The notes under the pieces were generated by a model. The model worked only from the letters and a program-made list of their open reading frames with translations. It did not search any database and was not told where the DNA came from. 56,347 nucleotides of DNA from Micromonospora sp. CPCC 205371. Its GTDB lineage: Bacteria > Actinomycetota > Actinomycetes > Mycobacteriales > Micromonosporaceae. The stretch covers positions 1 through 56,347 of the forward strand of contig NZ_JAIBNX010000029.1 in NCBI RefSeq assembly GCF_026130045.1, written 5' to 3'. A program made the translations under genes and the position numbers. Positions 1 through 7,834 of this stretch are shown here, one piece after another. Position 1 is the stretch's first letter; each line of letters starts with the position of its first letter.

Positions 1-81
1 GATCAAGGGCGAATGCACGTGGTTGGATCTCTTTTCCGCGTGCATTCGCCCTTGATCGATGCGAATGCCCTTGATCGACGG
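1..81 (+). repeat. Interspersed palindromic repeat, copy 1
   Basis: A perfect 19-bp inverted repeat (GATCAAGGGCGAATGCACG at 1-19, its reverse complement at 39-57) encloses a 19-nt loop containing TTGGATCTC. A third CCCTTGATCG box follows at 68-77. The same architecture recurs at 22471-22555, 39481-39563 and 39829-39915. The left end is cut by the window edge, so the terminal CCGCC seen in copies 2 and 4 may lie outside. No coding potential. Confidence 0.9.
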
Positions 82-342
82 CCCGCGTGGCCAGGGCCGG
101 GATGTGCGGCCCTAAGGCCGCGCAGGTCGCCCCCTTGGGCGGCGACGACCCGCGGCGGCCCCGCCGCCCGCGACGCCGACACGACGCGGGACGCGGGACG
201 CGGGGTGGGCGTACGGGGGGTGCCCTACGGGTACGGAGTGGTGTAGTACGCCTCGCGGCCGAGGGCGGGGCGGCACGCCGTTCGTACGGTGGAAACAGCC
301 GCGGCGAACACCCCGCCGCCCGACGTCAAGGAGTTGACGACC
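82..342. other. Non-coding gap upstream of the PspC gene
   Basis: No reading frame here has protein-like composition or a plausible start. The stretch is very GC-rich and holds a short direct repeat (ACGCGGG three times near 183-203). The promoter of the PspC gene presumably lies in the right half, but I cannot point to convincing -35 and -10 boxes. Confidence 0.5.
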
Positions 343-546
343 ATGAGTCGCAAGCTCGTCCGACCTCGCGACAATCGCATGATCGCCGGTGTCTGTGCCG
401 GTCTCGCGCGCCGCTTCGGCATGTCGGCCGGGATGATGCGCCTGATCTTCGTGCTGTCGTGCCTGCTGCCGGGGCCGCAGTTCATCATCTACATCGCGCT
501 GTGGATCGTCATGCCGAGCGAGGACCGCTACGCGACCGCGCGTTAG
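343..546 (+). CDS. Small PspC-domain membrane protein
   Basis: A 67-residue protein that is essentially one PspC domain. The N-terminal half carries the family's basic stretch and an IAGVCAGLARRFG-type motif (about residues 13-25). A hydrophobic segment and the typical IALWIVMP ending (about residues 50-57) follow. PspC domains are short membrane-associated modules first described in the phage-shock response of enterobacteria; in actinobacteria small stand-alone versions are common and their role is mostly unknown. The ATG at 343 is preferred because AAGGAG lies at 328-333, a good Shine-Dalgarno distance; the frame opens further upstream at 289 but lacks a comparable site. The gene converges with the arabinosyltransferase-like gene that ends at 600. 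Confidence 0.85.
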   Translation: MSRKLVRPRDNRMIAGVCAGLARRFGMSAGMMRLIFVLSCLLPGPQFIIYIALWIVMPSEDRYATAR

Positions 547-599
547 CTGTGCCTGAGCCCTCGCTCCGCTCGGGTCGCTCGCGCGCTCGGCAGCGCTCG

Positions 600-2510
600 C
601 TAAGGCTTGCGGACGCAGACCACGACGTCTTCGGGCAGGTCGTCGACCACGGTCCAGTGCTCGGTGGAGAACTGCTCGCGCTGGAACCGCAGGTTGTCCC
701 ACTGCCAGCCGTTGGCCCGCTTCCGCAGCACGAAGACGTCAATGGGGCCGAACTTCGTGTTTGCGGAGGTGGCCGCGAACGCATCGGGGTCGAGGGTCTG
801 CGACAGGCGGGTGACCTCGGCGCGGCGTTCGGTCCAGCGGGAGAGCGAGCCCGCGCCCTCGACCGGGATGGCCACGTAGGCGGGCCAGGGCAGGTAGGAG
901 AAGAGCCGTTCGTCGACGGTCAGCGTGACGAGTCGCGCGTCGGGGCCGCGGGCGTCTGCGACGGCCTTCTTGATGGGGTCGATCGGGAACCAGCGCCGCC
1001 GGTTTTCGCCGCTGGGGGCGAACACCGGGTACTCGCCGTTGGGTAGAGGCTCGTTGTGCGCGTCCCAGGCGTACCGCTGCCCCGTGTACAGCTCGGCGTT
1101 TTCCTTGGGCATCCACTCTTCGGTGTAGTAGCTGGCGGACCAGGCCAGGGCGACGGCGAGCGCGGCGGCACCGGCGGCGCGGGGCGCGATGAGCCGCACC
1201 CGCCGCAGGATGATCGGCACGGCGTGGGCGATCGTGAGCACGCCGGCGATCGCGAGCAGCACGGTGTACAGCCGGACCGTGTAGTGCAGGAAGAACGTGT
1301 GCTCGGTGAAGACGAAGCGCACCATGTTGATCAGCCGGTAGGCGTACACGCCGAGCACCAGGAACAGGATCGGCTTGGCCCACCACGTGGAGCGGTAGAA
1401 GAACAGCAGACCGGCGAGGCCCGCGAGCTGGAGCATGCCGAGCGGGGTGATCTCCAGGAACGGGAAGAGGTTTTCGTTGATCCCCGCGGAGACGAAGAGG
1501 TCGGAGACCAGTTCGCCGTTCTGCGTCAGCATCGCCCAGGCGTACGGGATGACGTACCAGGCCGAGACCGCGAACGCGACCAACGCCATCAGCGCCAAAC
1601 GGCGGATGTACGCCTTGCGGTCGGTCTCGGCGCGGAAGGTCACGATGATCAGAGCCACGATCGCGAAGACCGAGTAGATGATCCACGCCTGGTAGACGAC
1701 CACCATCAGGCCGCCGAGCACGCCGGAGAGCAGCCAGTGCATCCGGGCCCGGGGCGGCCTGCCGAAGGTCTCCAGCACCCACGGCACGAAGATCGACAGG
1801 GTGATGACCTCGAACGCCTTGCGCGGGTCGGCCCAGGTGACGAATGCCAGGGCGGAGATCGCGAGGGCGACCCAGGGGCCGACATGGCGGCGCCACAGCA
1901 GGAACGCCACGAGCAACGCGGCCGACGTGGTGAGCACCTCGGCGTCGGCGAGCAGCCGCCACGCCTGCGCGTCGAGCACCACGGCGGCCCGCCCGATCAG
2001 CCAGGCGTAGAGCGGTGGGTACTCCGACACCAGCCCCGGGATCGGGTCGGACGGCTTCATCGTGGTGGTGTAGTGCTCGACGATCGCCGACATGCGCATC
2101 ATGTCGCCGGCCACGCCACCGAACCCGAACGGCGTGCCGTAGAGCGAGCTTCGCAGGAGCAACACCACCCAGGCGGCTGTCAAGCCACCCGCGGCGCCGG
2201 CCACCAGCTCACCGCGCCAGCGAAGGCCGATAACGAAGAGCACGCCGGCGAGGATGAGCGCGGCGGTCAGCGGGACCGCGTAGCCGATGTAGGAGAACGG
2301 GTCGTACCTGAAATACGCGGGGGCGAAGAACGCGATGGGGGTAGCCACCAGCCACACCAGCACCGCGATGGTGCCCGAGTTCGACAGCCAGCCCAGCAGT
2401 CGCTGCCGGCGCGGTGGCGACGCCGCGGAAGGAGGCGACGGCGACTCCACGTCCGGCTCCTGAGTTTGCACCGCCATGTCGTCCGACATTCCCCCGTCGT
2501 CGTCGGGCAC
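600..2510 (-). CDS. AftA-like (GT-C fold) membrane arabinofuranosyltransferase
   Basis: A 636-residue polytopic membrane protein. A Pro/Ser-rich cytoplasmic N-terminus (about 1-40) leads into many hydrophobic segments (about 45-440) and then a soluble C-terminal domain (about 450-636). An EYPPLYAWL motif lies near residue 165. Size, topology and C-terminal domain resemble AftA, the actinobacterial enzyme (CAZy GT85) that adds the first arabinofuranosyl residue to cell-wall galactan from decaprenyl-phosphoarabinose. The assignment is from overall resemblance, so another lipid-sugar-dependent GT-C enzyme is possible. It lies 6 nt downstream of a GT2 gene and is probably co-transcribed with it. 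The start is uncertain: GTG at 2510, ATG at 2489 or ATG at 2477 are all possible, with a GGGGGA run (2490-2495) best placed for the last. Confidence 0.6.
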   Translation of the reverse strand: MPDDDGGMSDDMAVQTQEPDVESPSPPSAASPPRRQRLLGWLSNSGTIAVLVWLVATPIAFFAPAYFRYDPFSYIGYAVPLTAALILAGVLFVIGLRWRGELVAGAAGGLTAAWVVLLLRSSLYGTPFGFGGVAGDMMRMSAIVEHYTTTMKPSDPIPGLVSEYPPLYAWLIGRAAVVLDAQAWRLLADAEVLTTSAALLVAFLLWRRHVGPWVALAISALAFVTWADPRKAFEVITLSIFVPWVLETFGRPPRARMHWLLSGVLGGLMVVVYQAWIIYSVFAIVALIIVTFRAETDRKAYIRRLALMALVAFAVSAWYVIPYAWAMLTQNGELVSDLFVSAGINENLFPFLEITPLGMLQLAGLAGLLFFYRSTWWAKPILFLVLGVYAYRLINMVRFVFTEHTFFLHYTVRLYTVLLAIAGVLTIAHAVPIILRRVRLIAPRAAGAAALAVALAWSASYYTEEWMPKENAELYTGQRYAWDAHNEPLPNGEYPVFAPSGENRRRWFPIDPIKKAVADARGPDARLVTLTVDERLFSYLPWPAYVAIPVEGAGSLSRWTERRAEVTRLSQTLDPDAFAATSANTKFGPIDVFVLRKRANGWQWDNLRFQREQFSTEHWTVVDDLPEDVVVCVRKP

Positions 2511-2516
2511 GTGGCG

Positions 2517-3746
2517 TCAGGCGCCGGTAGCCGCGTATTCGCTGTTGGCCTGCTGCTTGGAGGTCACCGGCGCGTGCACCCGGCGCAGGCTGAGCAGGCT
2601 GGAGAACAGGCCGGCGAAGAGCACCATCACGCCGAGACCGATGGCGGTGGACGATGGCAGCACGACGCGGAGCGCTTCGCCGAGATCTTGCGCGCCGAAG
2701 CCGCGCGAACCCCACGCCGAGAAGGCCAGGATGCTGCCCGCCAGGCCGATCAGGATCATCACGATGCCAGCGGCCGTGCAGGTCTCGAACCGGATCAGCC
2801 GGGTCCAGCGGTCGGCCTGCTTGTCGTTCGTGATGCCTTCGTTGTGCCCGTATATCAGCGCGAACACACCGAACAGCAACAGTTGGGCGCCGACGAGCAT
2901 GGCGAGGCACGTGTAGACGAGCGTGTTGATGTCGAAGCCGACGCCGGCGACGCTCAGCGGGCCGACGGTGAGGATGCCGGTGCCGATCAGGCCGAGAACG
3001 AACATGATCGCGCCCGGCCAGATGAGCGTCTTGCGGGGCGCGAACACCAGCAGGAAGCGCAGGTGGCGCCAGCCGTCGCGCCAGGTGCGCAGGTGCGGCG
3101 GGCGGCTGCGGCCGTCGGGCTGGAGGGTGGTCGGCACCTCGACGATGTCGTACTTGTTGAGCGCCGCGCGGACGACCAGCTCGGACGCGAACTCCATGCC
3201 CGGCATGCAGAGCCCGAGCTGGCGGATCCGGTCGCGGTTGAAGCCGCGGATGCCGCAGTGGAAGTCGCCGACGCGGAGGCCGAAGAGGCGCCGGCCGAGC
3301 CAGGAGAGCACCGGGTTGCCCAGGTACTTGTGCAGGGGCGGCATGGCGCCGGGCGCGATGCCGCCGCGGAACCGGTTACCCATGACCAGGTCGTGGCCGG
3401 CGCGCAGCTCCCGGACAAACGGCTCAAGATTGGACAGATCGTACGAGTCGTCGGCGTCGCCCATGATGATGTACTTGCCGCGCGCCTCTTCGATGCCGTT
3501 GAGCAGCGCACCGCCGTAGCCACGGATCGGTGCGTGCGACACCCTGGCGCCCGCCTTGGTGGCGATCTCCTGGGAGCCGTCGGTCGAGCCGTTGTCGCTG
3601 ACCAGCACCTCCCCGACGACGCCGAGCTCATCGAGGGCGCGGAGCGCCTTCGAGACGCACACCTCCAGCGTTTCTGCCTCGTTGAGGCAGGGCAGCAGGA
3701 CGGTGACCTCGATCTCGTCTCTGGCCACGGTGCCAGCCACAGGCAT
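2517..3746 (-). CDS. Family 2 glycosyltransferase with C-terminal membrane segments
   Basis: A 409-residue protein whose N-terminal 230 residues are a GT-A domain: the LLPCLNEAETL nucleotide-binding strand (17-27), DNGSTDGS (51-58) and the acidic GDADD metal motif (96-100). The C-terminal part (about 240-400) has four hydrophobic segments. This resembles polyprenyl-phosphate mannose or glucose synthases and could supply a lipid-linked sugar donor to the downstream AftA-like enzyme, which starts 6 nt after it; that functional link is inference. ATG at 3746 has a GGGAGA run almost touching it. A GTG two codons later (3740) has the same run at a normal 7-nt distance and may be the true start. 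Confidence 0.8.
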   Translation of the reverse strand: MPVAGTVARDEIEVTVLLPCLNEAETLEVCVSKALRALDELGVVGEVLVSDNGSTDGSQEIATKAGARVSHAPIRGYGGALLNGIEEARGKYIIMGDADDSYDLSNLEPFVRELRAGHDLVMGNRFRGGIAPGAMPPLHKYLGNPVLSWLGRRLFGLRVGDFHCGIRGFNRDRIRQLGLCMPGMEFASELVVRAALNKYDIVEVPTTLQPDGRSRPPHLRTWRDGWRHLRFLLVFAPRKTLIWPGAIMFVLGLIGTGILTVGPLSVAGVGFDINTLVYTCLAMLVGAQLLLFGVFALIYGHNEGITNDKQADRWTRLIRFETCTAAGIVMILIGLAGSILAFSAWGSRGFGAQDLGEALRVVLPSSTAIGLGVMVLFAGLFSSLLSLRRVHAPVTSKQQANSEYAATGA

Positions 3747-3782
3747 TCTCCCAGGTAAATCAGGCGGCGACGGAAGCGACGC

Positions 3783-3790
3783 ACCCTATA
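3783..3790 (-). promoter_or_regulatory. Possible -10 region for the GT2/AftA-like operon
   Basis: On the minus strand the stretch reads TATAGGGT, the most A/T-rich patch in the 159-nt gap upstream of the GT2 gene, about 40 nt before its start. No clear -35 box is visible. Confidence 0.3.
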
Positions 3791-3905
3791 TGGCGCACTT
3801 TACGCAGGCGGCGAGGCGCGGGTGGTCTGACCTGTCGAATCCCACCCGGTGGTACGCCACCCGCAGAAGGATAGCGGGTGGCGGGAGAAGGCGGGGACGC
3901 ACCGG

Positions 3906-4619
3906 CTACGACGCCGTATAGGTAACCGTAATGGTCTGATAACCCAGCGAACGCAGCAGCCCCTCCAGCATCTTTCGCGTGTTTGCCTCGGCACGCTGAG
4001 CGAGCCCACTATCGCCGGCAGCGGCCGTGATCCGTTCCTGCGCCAGCCGGTAGACCTCCTGCTGGCGGTTGGGATCACCGCCGAACACCTCGCCGATGCG
4101 GTTGATCAGGCCACGCTGCTCGGCGAAGACGTAGCTCTTCTCCAGGTCGAGGCGCGCCTCACTGAGCTGGGGCGCGGGCAGCTTGACCTCGACGGACGTG
4201 CCATCGGCGGATGCCACTACTGCCCCTTCGCCGACCTTGGTGAAGTCGACGTATGCGTCGACCGTGCCGGCGCCGACGAAGAGCGTGCGCTCGTTGACGA
4301 GGAAGTCCGGCACGTATTTGCGGTCTTTCTGCAGGTCGATGACCACCTGGAAGGTGCCCTCAGCGGCCACGTAGCGGCTCAGGTCTTGGATCGACTGGAG
4401 CAGCGGCGGCTGGCTGCGGTCGGTCTTTTCCGAGGCGAACGGGTTGCGCCAGCTGGGCCACAGGCCAAAGGCCTGCACGCTGAGCACCAGCGCGACGACC
4501 AGACCGACGGCCACGGCGAGCCAGAACAGGCCGCGCCCGCGCCGCGCGCCCTGAGTGGGCGTCGGGTCGCTGAGCTCGTCGTCGGTCACTTGGGGAAACT
4601 CGCTGGTCGGGTGCGTCAT
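3906..4619 (-). CDS. DUF4230 domain protein, membrane-anchored
   Basis: A 237-residue protein with an acidic N-terminus, one hydrophobic anchor (about residues 35-55) and an extracytoplasmic DUF4230 domain. The domain shows the family's pattern: a DLSRYVAAEG strand, a VGAGTVDAYVDF segment and a C-terminal helical part ending in QTITVTYTAS. DUF4230 proteins are widespread and have no established function. The frame is open to a GTG at 4682, but the ATG at 4619 gives the usual acidic N-terminus and a GAGGA lies upstream of it. It has its own short upstream gap and sits between the glycosyltransferase pair and an acyl-CoA dehydrogenase. Confidence 0.8.
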   Translation of the reverse strand: MTHPTSEFPQVTDDELSDPTPTQGARRGRGLFWLAVAVGLVVALVLSVQAFGLWPSWRNPFASEKTDRSQPPLLQSIQDLSRYVAAEGTFQVVIDLQKDRKYVPDFLVNERTLFVGAGTVDAYVDFTKVGEGAVVASADGTSVEVKLPAPQLSEARLDLEKSYVFAEQRGLINRIGEVFGGDPNRQQEVYRLAQERITAAAGDSGLAQRAEANTRKMLEGLLRSLGYQTITVTYTAS

Positions 4620-4696
4620 CCCCGGATCACCGTCCTCTTGAGACTGGTACCTAAGAGCAACGGTAAGGCCACCGTACGACACCCGCAGGATGATCT

Positions 4697-5863
4697 TCAG
4701 GCGAAGGCGGCGAGGCCCGTCAGGTGCTGGCCGATGACCAGCTGATGGATCTCCGAAGTGCCCTCGTAGGTCAGCACGCTCTCCAGGTTGTTGGCGTGCC
4801 GCAGCACTGGGTACTCACCGCTGATGCCGTTCGCACCGAGGATCGTGCGGCACTGCCGAGCGATCACCAGCGCCTCCCGGACGTTGTTGAGCTTCCCCAC
4901 GCTGACCTGCTCGGGTCGCAGCGTGCCGGCGTCCGCCAGGCGGCTCAGGTGCAGCGCCAGCAGGTACCCCTTGTGCAGCTCGACCGCCATGTCGGCGAGT
5001 TTGGCCTGGGTGAGCTGGAACGCCGCGATCGGCCGCCCGAACTGCTCGCGGCTCGTGGCGTACGCGATCGCCGTGTGAAGACAGTCGCGCGCCGCGCCGA
5101 GCGAGCCCCACGCGATGCCCTGGCGCGCCTCGGTGAGGCAGCTCAGCGGCGCTTTGAGGCCGGCTGCCTCTGGCAGCCGGGCCGACGCCGGCAGGCGCGC
5201 GTCGTCGAGCACGATCTCACCGGTCGAGGACGCGCGCAGCGACAGCTTGTGCCGGATCTCGCGCGCCGTCACGCCGGGCGTGTCCATCGGTACGACGAAG
5301 CCGGCGACCCGGTCGTCGGCCCTGGCCCAGATCACGGCGACGTCGGCAATGGGCGCGTTGGTGATCCACATCTTGGTGCCGCTCAGCAGCCAGTCGTCAC
5401 CCGAGCGGCGGGCCCGCGTGGTCATGGAGGCCGGGTCGGAGCCGTGGTCGGGCTCGGTCAGCCCGAAGCAGCCGACCGCCTCACCGGTCGCCATGAGGGG
5501 CAGCCACCGCTGCTTCTGCTCGTCGTTGCCGAACCGCCAGATCGCGTACATCGCGAGCGAACCCTGCACAGAGACCAGCGACCGGACACCCGAGTCGCCA
5601 GCCTCTAGCTCCATGCAGGCCAGCCCGTACGCCACAGCGGACGCGCCCGCGCACCCGTATCCGGTCAGGTGCATGCCGAGCAGGCCGAGCTTGCCGAACT
5701 CCAGGGCCAGCTCGCGGGCCGGCACCCGGCCCTCCTCGTACCATTGCGCCACGTGCGGGCGCACCCGGTCGTCGACCACCTGACGCACGACGGACCGGAT
5801 CTGCCGTTCCTCGTCGCTGTGCAGGGAGTCGACGTCGATCAGATCGAGCGGCAGGGTGGTCAT
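4697..5863 (-). CDS. Acyl-CoA dehydrogenase, glutaryl-CoA dehydrogenase type
   Basis: A 388-residue flavoprotein of normal family length that would oxidise an acyl-CoA using FAD. Visible signatures are [15 protein letters not shown] (133-147), the substrate and FAD contact region, GTKMWITNA, and [13 protein letters not shown] (366-378), which holds the catalytic glutamate (E367). The [11 protein letters not shown] segment and the EPDHGSDP variant are typical of glutaryl-CoA dehydrogenases in lysine and tryptophan degradation. Substrate assignment is by similarity, and another acyl-CoA is possible. The start is ATG 5863 with GGAG five bases upstream. The small ParB-like gene ends 16 nt upstream, so the two may be co-transcribed. 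Confidence 0.75.
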   Translation of the reverse strand: MTTLPLDLIDVDSLHSDEERQIRSVVRQVVDDRVRPHVAQWYEEGRVPARELALEFGKLGLLGMHLTGYGCAGASAVAYGLACMELEAGDSGVRSLVSVQGSLAMYAIWRFGNDEQKQRWLPLMATGEAVGCFGLTEPDHGSDPASMTTRARRSGDDWLLSGTKMWITNAPIADVAVIWARADDRVAGFVVPMDTPGVTAREIRHKLSLRASSTGEIVLDDARLPASARLPEAAGLKAPLSCLTEARQGIAWGSLGAARDCLHTAIAYATSREQFGRPIAAFQLTQAKLADMAVELHKGYLLALHLSRLADAGTLRPEQVSVGKLNNVREALVIARQCRTILGANGISGEYPVLRHANNLESVLTYEGTSEIHQLVIGQHLTGLAAFA

Positions 5864-5878
5864 GCTAGCTCCGGCATG

Positions 5879-6172
5879 TCAGGTCAGGACCAAAACCCGC
5901 GCGTGGATCTGGTTGCGCTGCTGGAGCGCCGCGCGCAGTGCCCGGTGCAGCCCGTCTTCGAGGTACAACCCACCGTTCCACTGCACCACATGCGGAAACA
6001 GGTCGCCGTAGAACGTGGAGTCTTCGGCCAGCAGCTTGTCGAGGGCGAGCTCGCGCTTGGTGGTGATCAGCTGGTCGATCCGGATCGGCCGCGGTGGGAT
6101 CTCGGCCCACTGTTTCAAGGTGAGCCCGTGCTCGGGGTACGGACGCCCGTCCCGAACCGCTTTGAAGATCAC
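5879..6172 (-). CDS. Small protein with a ParB/sulfiredoxin-like motif
   Basis: About 97 residues. I do not recognise a named family with certainty. RPIRIDQLITTK followed by LYLEDGLHRALRAALQ resembles the DGHHR-type motif of ParB/sulfiredoxin-fold domains, so a nucleotide- or DNA-related role is conceivable. The start is chosen as GTG 6172 because GGAGGGGAG lies just upstream at a normal distance. An ATG at 6193 would place that ribosome site inside the coding sequence. It lies between the nitroreductase and acyl-CoA dehydrogenase genes on the same strand, with a roughly 100-nt gap upstream. Confidence 0.65.
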   Translation of the reverse strand: MIFKAVRDGRPYPEHGLTLKQWAEIPPRPIRIDQLITTKRELALDKLLAEDSTFYGDLFPHVVQWNGGLYLEDGLHRALRAALQQRNQIHARVLVLT

Positions 6173-6271
6173 GACGGCACGCTCCCCTCCCATGTCGTCG
6201 CACCACTGACCCGTTGTCGACCGGGTGCCAGCCTAGCGACCGCTGCCGACATCGCGGTTTGTTCCCGAATG

Positions 6272-6892
6272 TCAGTTTTCTGGCACGCTGGCCAGCCACC
6301 TACCCCGGTGCACCACCTGGTCCACGGGGCGACGTCCCCGCTTCAACGACGGCGACCGGCGGTCCGGTGCGGGATATCCGACCGTGATCGCACCGATCGG
6401 CGTGTAGTCGGCGGGCACCCCGAACGTATCCCGGTACGGCGCGATCCGGTCGGGTGGGATGCCGAAGAAGCACGCTCCCAATCCCTCGTCGACCGCGGTG
6501 AGCAGCACGAGTAGCGACGCGAAGCCGGCGTCGATGTGCCAGTACGGAACAGGCCAGCGGGACTCGTCGCGGTCGGTCCAGCCCTTGTCGGGCTCGGCGT
6601 ACCTGTCCAGGTAGACCGATTTGTTCGAGTGCGGCACCACGATCAGCGGCGCTCGCCGCATCCCGGTCAGCCAACGGGTCGCGGGTCTACCCGAAGGCGT
6701 GGTGGCGTCCCAGAACGCGTCCCGGTCGGCGGCGTCCGACAGCACCAGGAAGCCCCAGCCCTGCGAGAACCCCGCCGACGGGGCCTGGATGGCGTGCGCC
6801 AGCAACCGTTCCACCACCTCGGGTGGCACCGGACGGTCCGGGTCGTAGTTGCGCACCATCCGCCGCGCGCGCACGACATCGGCGAACTCCAC
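6272..6892 (-). CDS. Nitroreductase-family FMN oxidoreductase
   Basis: A 206-residue protein of normal length. The N-terminal RARRMVRNYDPDRPVP motif (about 9-24) is the FMN-phosphate-binding signature of the nitroreductase fold. HAIQAPSAGFSQGWGF (about 33-48) is the second flavin-contact region, and the C-terminal GAITVGYPAPD loop is typical. Members reduce nitroaromatics, quinones, flavins or specialised metabolites with NAD(P)H; the substrate cannot be told here. The GTG start directly abuts the TAG stop of the aldose 1-epimerase gene with no spacer, which suggests coupled translation. Confidence 0.85.
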   Translation of the reverse strand: MEFADVVRARRMVRNYDPDRPVPPEVVERLLAHAIQAPSAGFSQGWGFLVLSDAADRDAFWDATTPSGRPATRWLTGMRRAPLIVVPHSNKSVYLDRYAEPDKGWTDRDESRWPVPYWHIDAGFASLLVLLTAVDEGLGACFFGIPPDRIAPYRDTFGVPADYTPIGAITVGYPAPDRRSPSLKRGRRPVDQVVHRGRWLASVPEN

Positions 6893-7834
6893 CTAGCGAC
6901 CGCCGCCCGGGGTGATGCCCCAACTCGCCCGCCAGGTCTGTCCCGGCTCCAGCACGGTCAGGTCGCGGCCCGACCGGAACGCGTCGGGCGGGCACGTCAT
7001 CGGCTCGATCGCGATCGAGCGGCGCAGCCGGTCACCGGCCAGCGTGTCGCTCGTGAAGACCTGCCACCAACCGAAGAGCTCGTCGGCCCACACCGACACC
7101 GAGTACTGTCCGTCCACGGTGGACAGCTCGACCCGGGAGCCGCCGTCGGCGTCTCGCTCGACGTCACCGAACGCCGTGTCGAGCACGCTGGCGCCGATCC
7201 GCTTCGGCTCCGTGAAGTCGAACCGGGTGCCAGCCACCTTGGCCGCCCCGATCGGCAGCAGCCGCGAGTCGACGAGCAGCCGGCTGCGCGCCGGCACCTT
7301 CAGCACCATGTCGTCGACGCGCGCCCCGGGCAGGCTCAGGTACGGGTGCACGGAGAACCCGATCGGGCACGACTTGTGGCCAACGTTCGTGATCTCCTGC
7401 TCGGCACGCAGGCCACCGTCGCCGACCCGCCAGGTCGTGCGCAGGAGCAGCGGCCAGGGGTACCCCGGCTGTGCCGGCATCGGGCACTCCAGCGTGACGG
7501 CGTCCGCGCTCTGCTCGACGGCCCGCCACGGCTGCCAGCTGACCAGCCCGTGGATCGCGTTGTGGCGCTGCGGCTCGGTCAGCGAGAGCTGCTGCGGCTC
7601 ACCCGCGAACGTGTACCGCCCGTCCCGGATGCGGTTGGGCCACGGCGCCAGGATCTGGCCGGCGCAACCAACCGGCAGCTCGTCCGCGCCGTAGCCGTCG
7701 ACGTAGTCAACGCCGTCCGCCCGGTACGCCCGCAGCCCGCCGCCGACCTCGACCAGGACGGCCTCGTGGCCGCCCGAATTGATCGTCCACTGTGTGCCGG
7801 AGAGCGGCGCGGTGCCGTTGAGCTGGTTATCCAT
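6893..7834 (-). CDS. Aldose 1-epimerase (mutarotase) family protein
   Basis: A 313-residue protein of the galactose-mutarotase fold, which interconverts alpha and beta anomers of aldoses. Catalytic-type residues are visible: H95 in HNAIHGL, H163 in SVHPYLSL and E277 in IEPMTCPPDAF, matching the two histidines and the glutamate base of the family. ATG 7834 has AAGG at a good distance. The gene overlaps the upstream MFS gene by 8 nt and abuts the nitroreductase gene, so MFS, epimerase and nitroreductase probably form one operon. Actinobacterial members of this group often have unknown sugar specificity. Confidence 0.9.
   Translation of the reverse strand: MDNQLNGTAPLSGTQWTINSGGHEAVLVEVGGGLRAYRADGVDYVDGYGADELPVGCAGQILAPWPNRIRDGRYTFAGEPQQLSLTEPQRHNAIHGLVSWQPWRAVEQSADAVTLECPMPAQPGYPWPLLLRTTWRVGDGGLRAEQEITNVGHKSCPIGFSVHPYLSLPGARVDDMVLKVPARSRLLVDSRLLPIGAAKVAGTRFDFTEPKRIGASVLDTAFGDVERDADGGSRVELSTVDGQYSVSVWADELFGWWQVFTSDTLAGDRLRRSIAIEPMTCPPDAFRSGRDLTVLEPGQTWRASWGITPGGGR

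Noticed and set aside
547-599. Terminator between the PspC gene and the AftA-like gene
   Set aside because: The stretch has GAGC/GCTC-rich symmetry but no stable uninterrupted stem that I can define.
1056-3758. A 900-residue open frame on the plus strand
   Set aside because: It is the antisense shadow of the AftA-like and GT2 genes: His/Arg/Asp/Gln-rich, no family motifs, no ribosome site. The minus-strand genes have clear domains.
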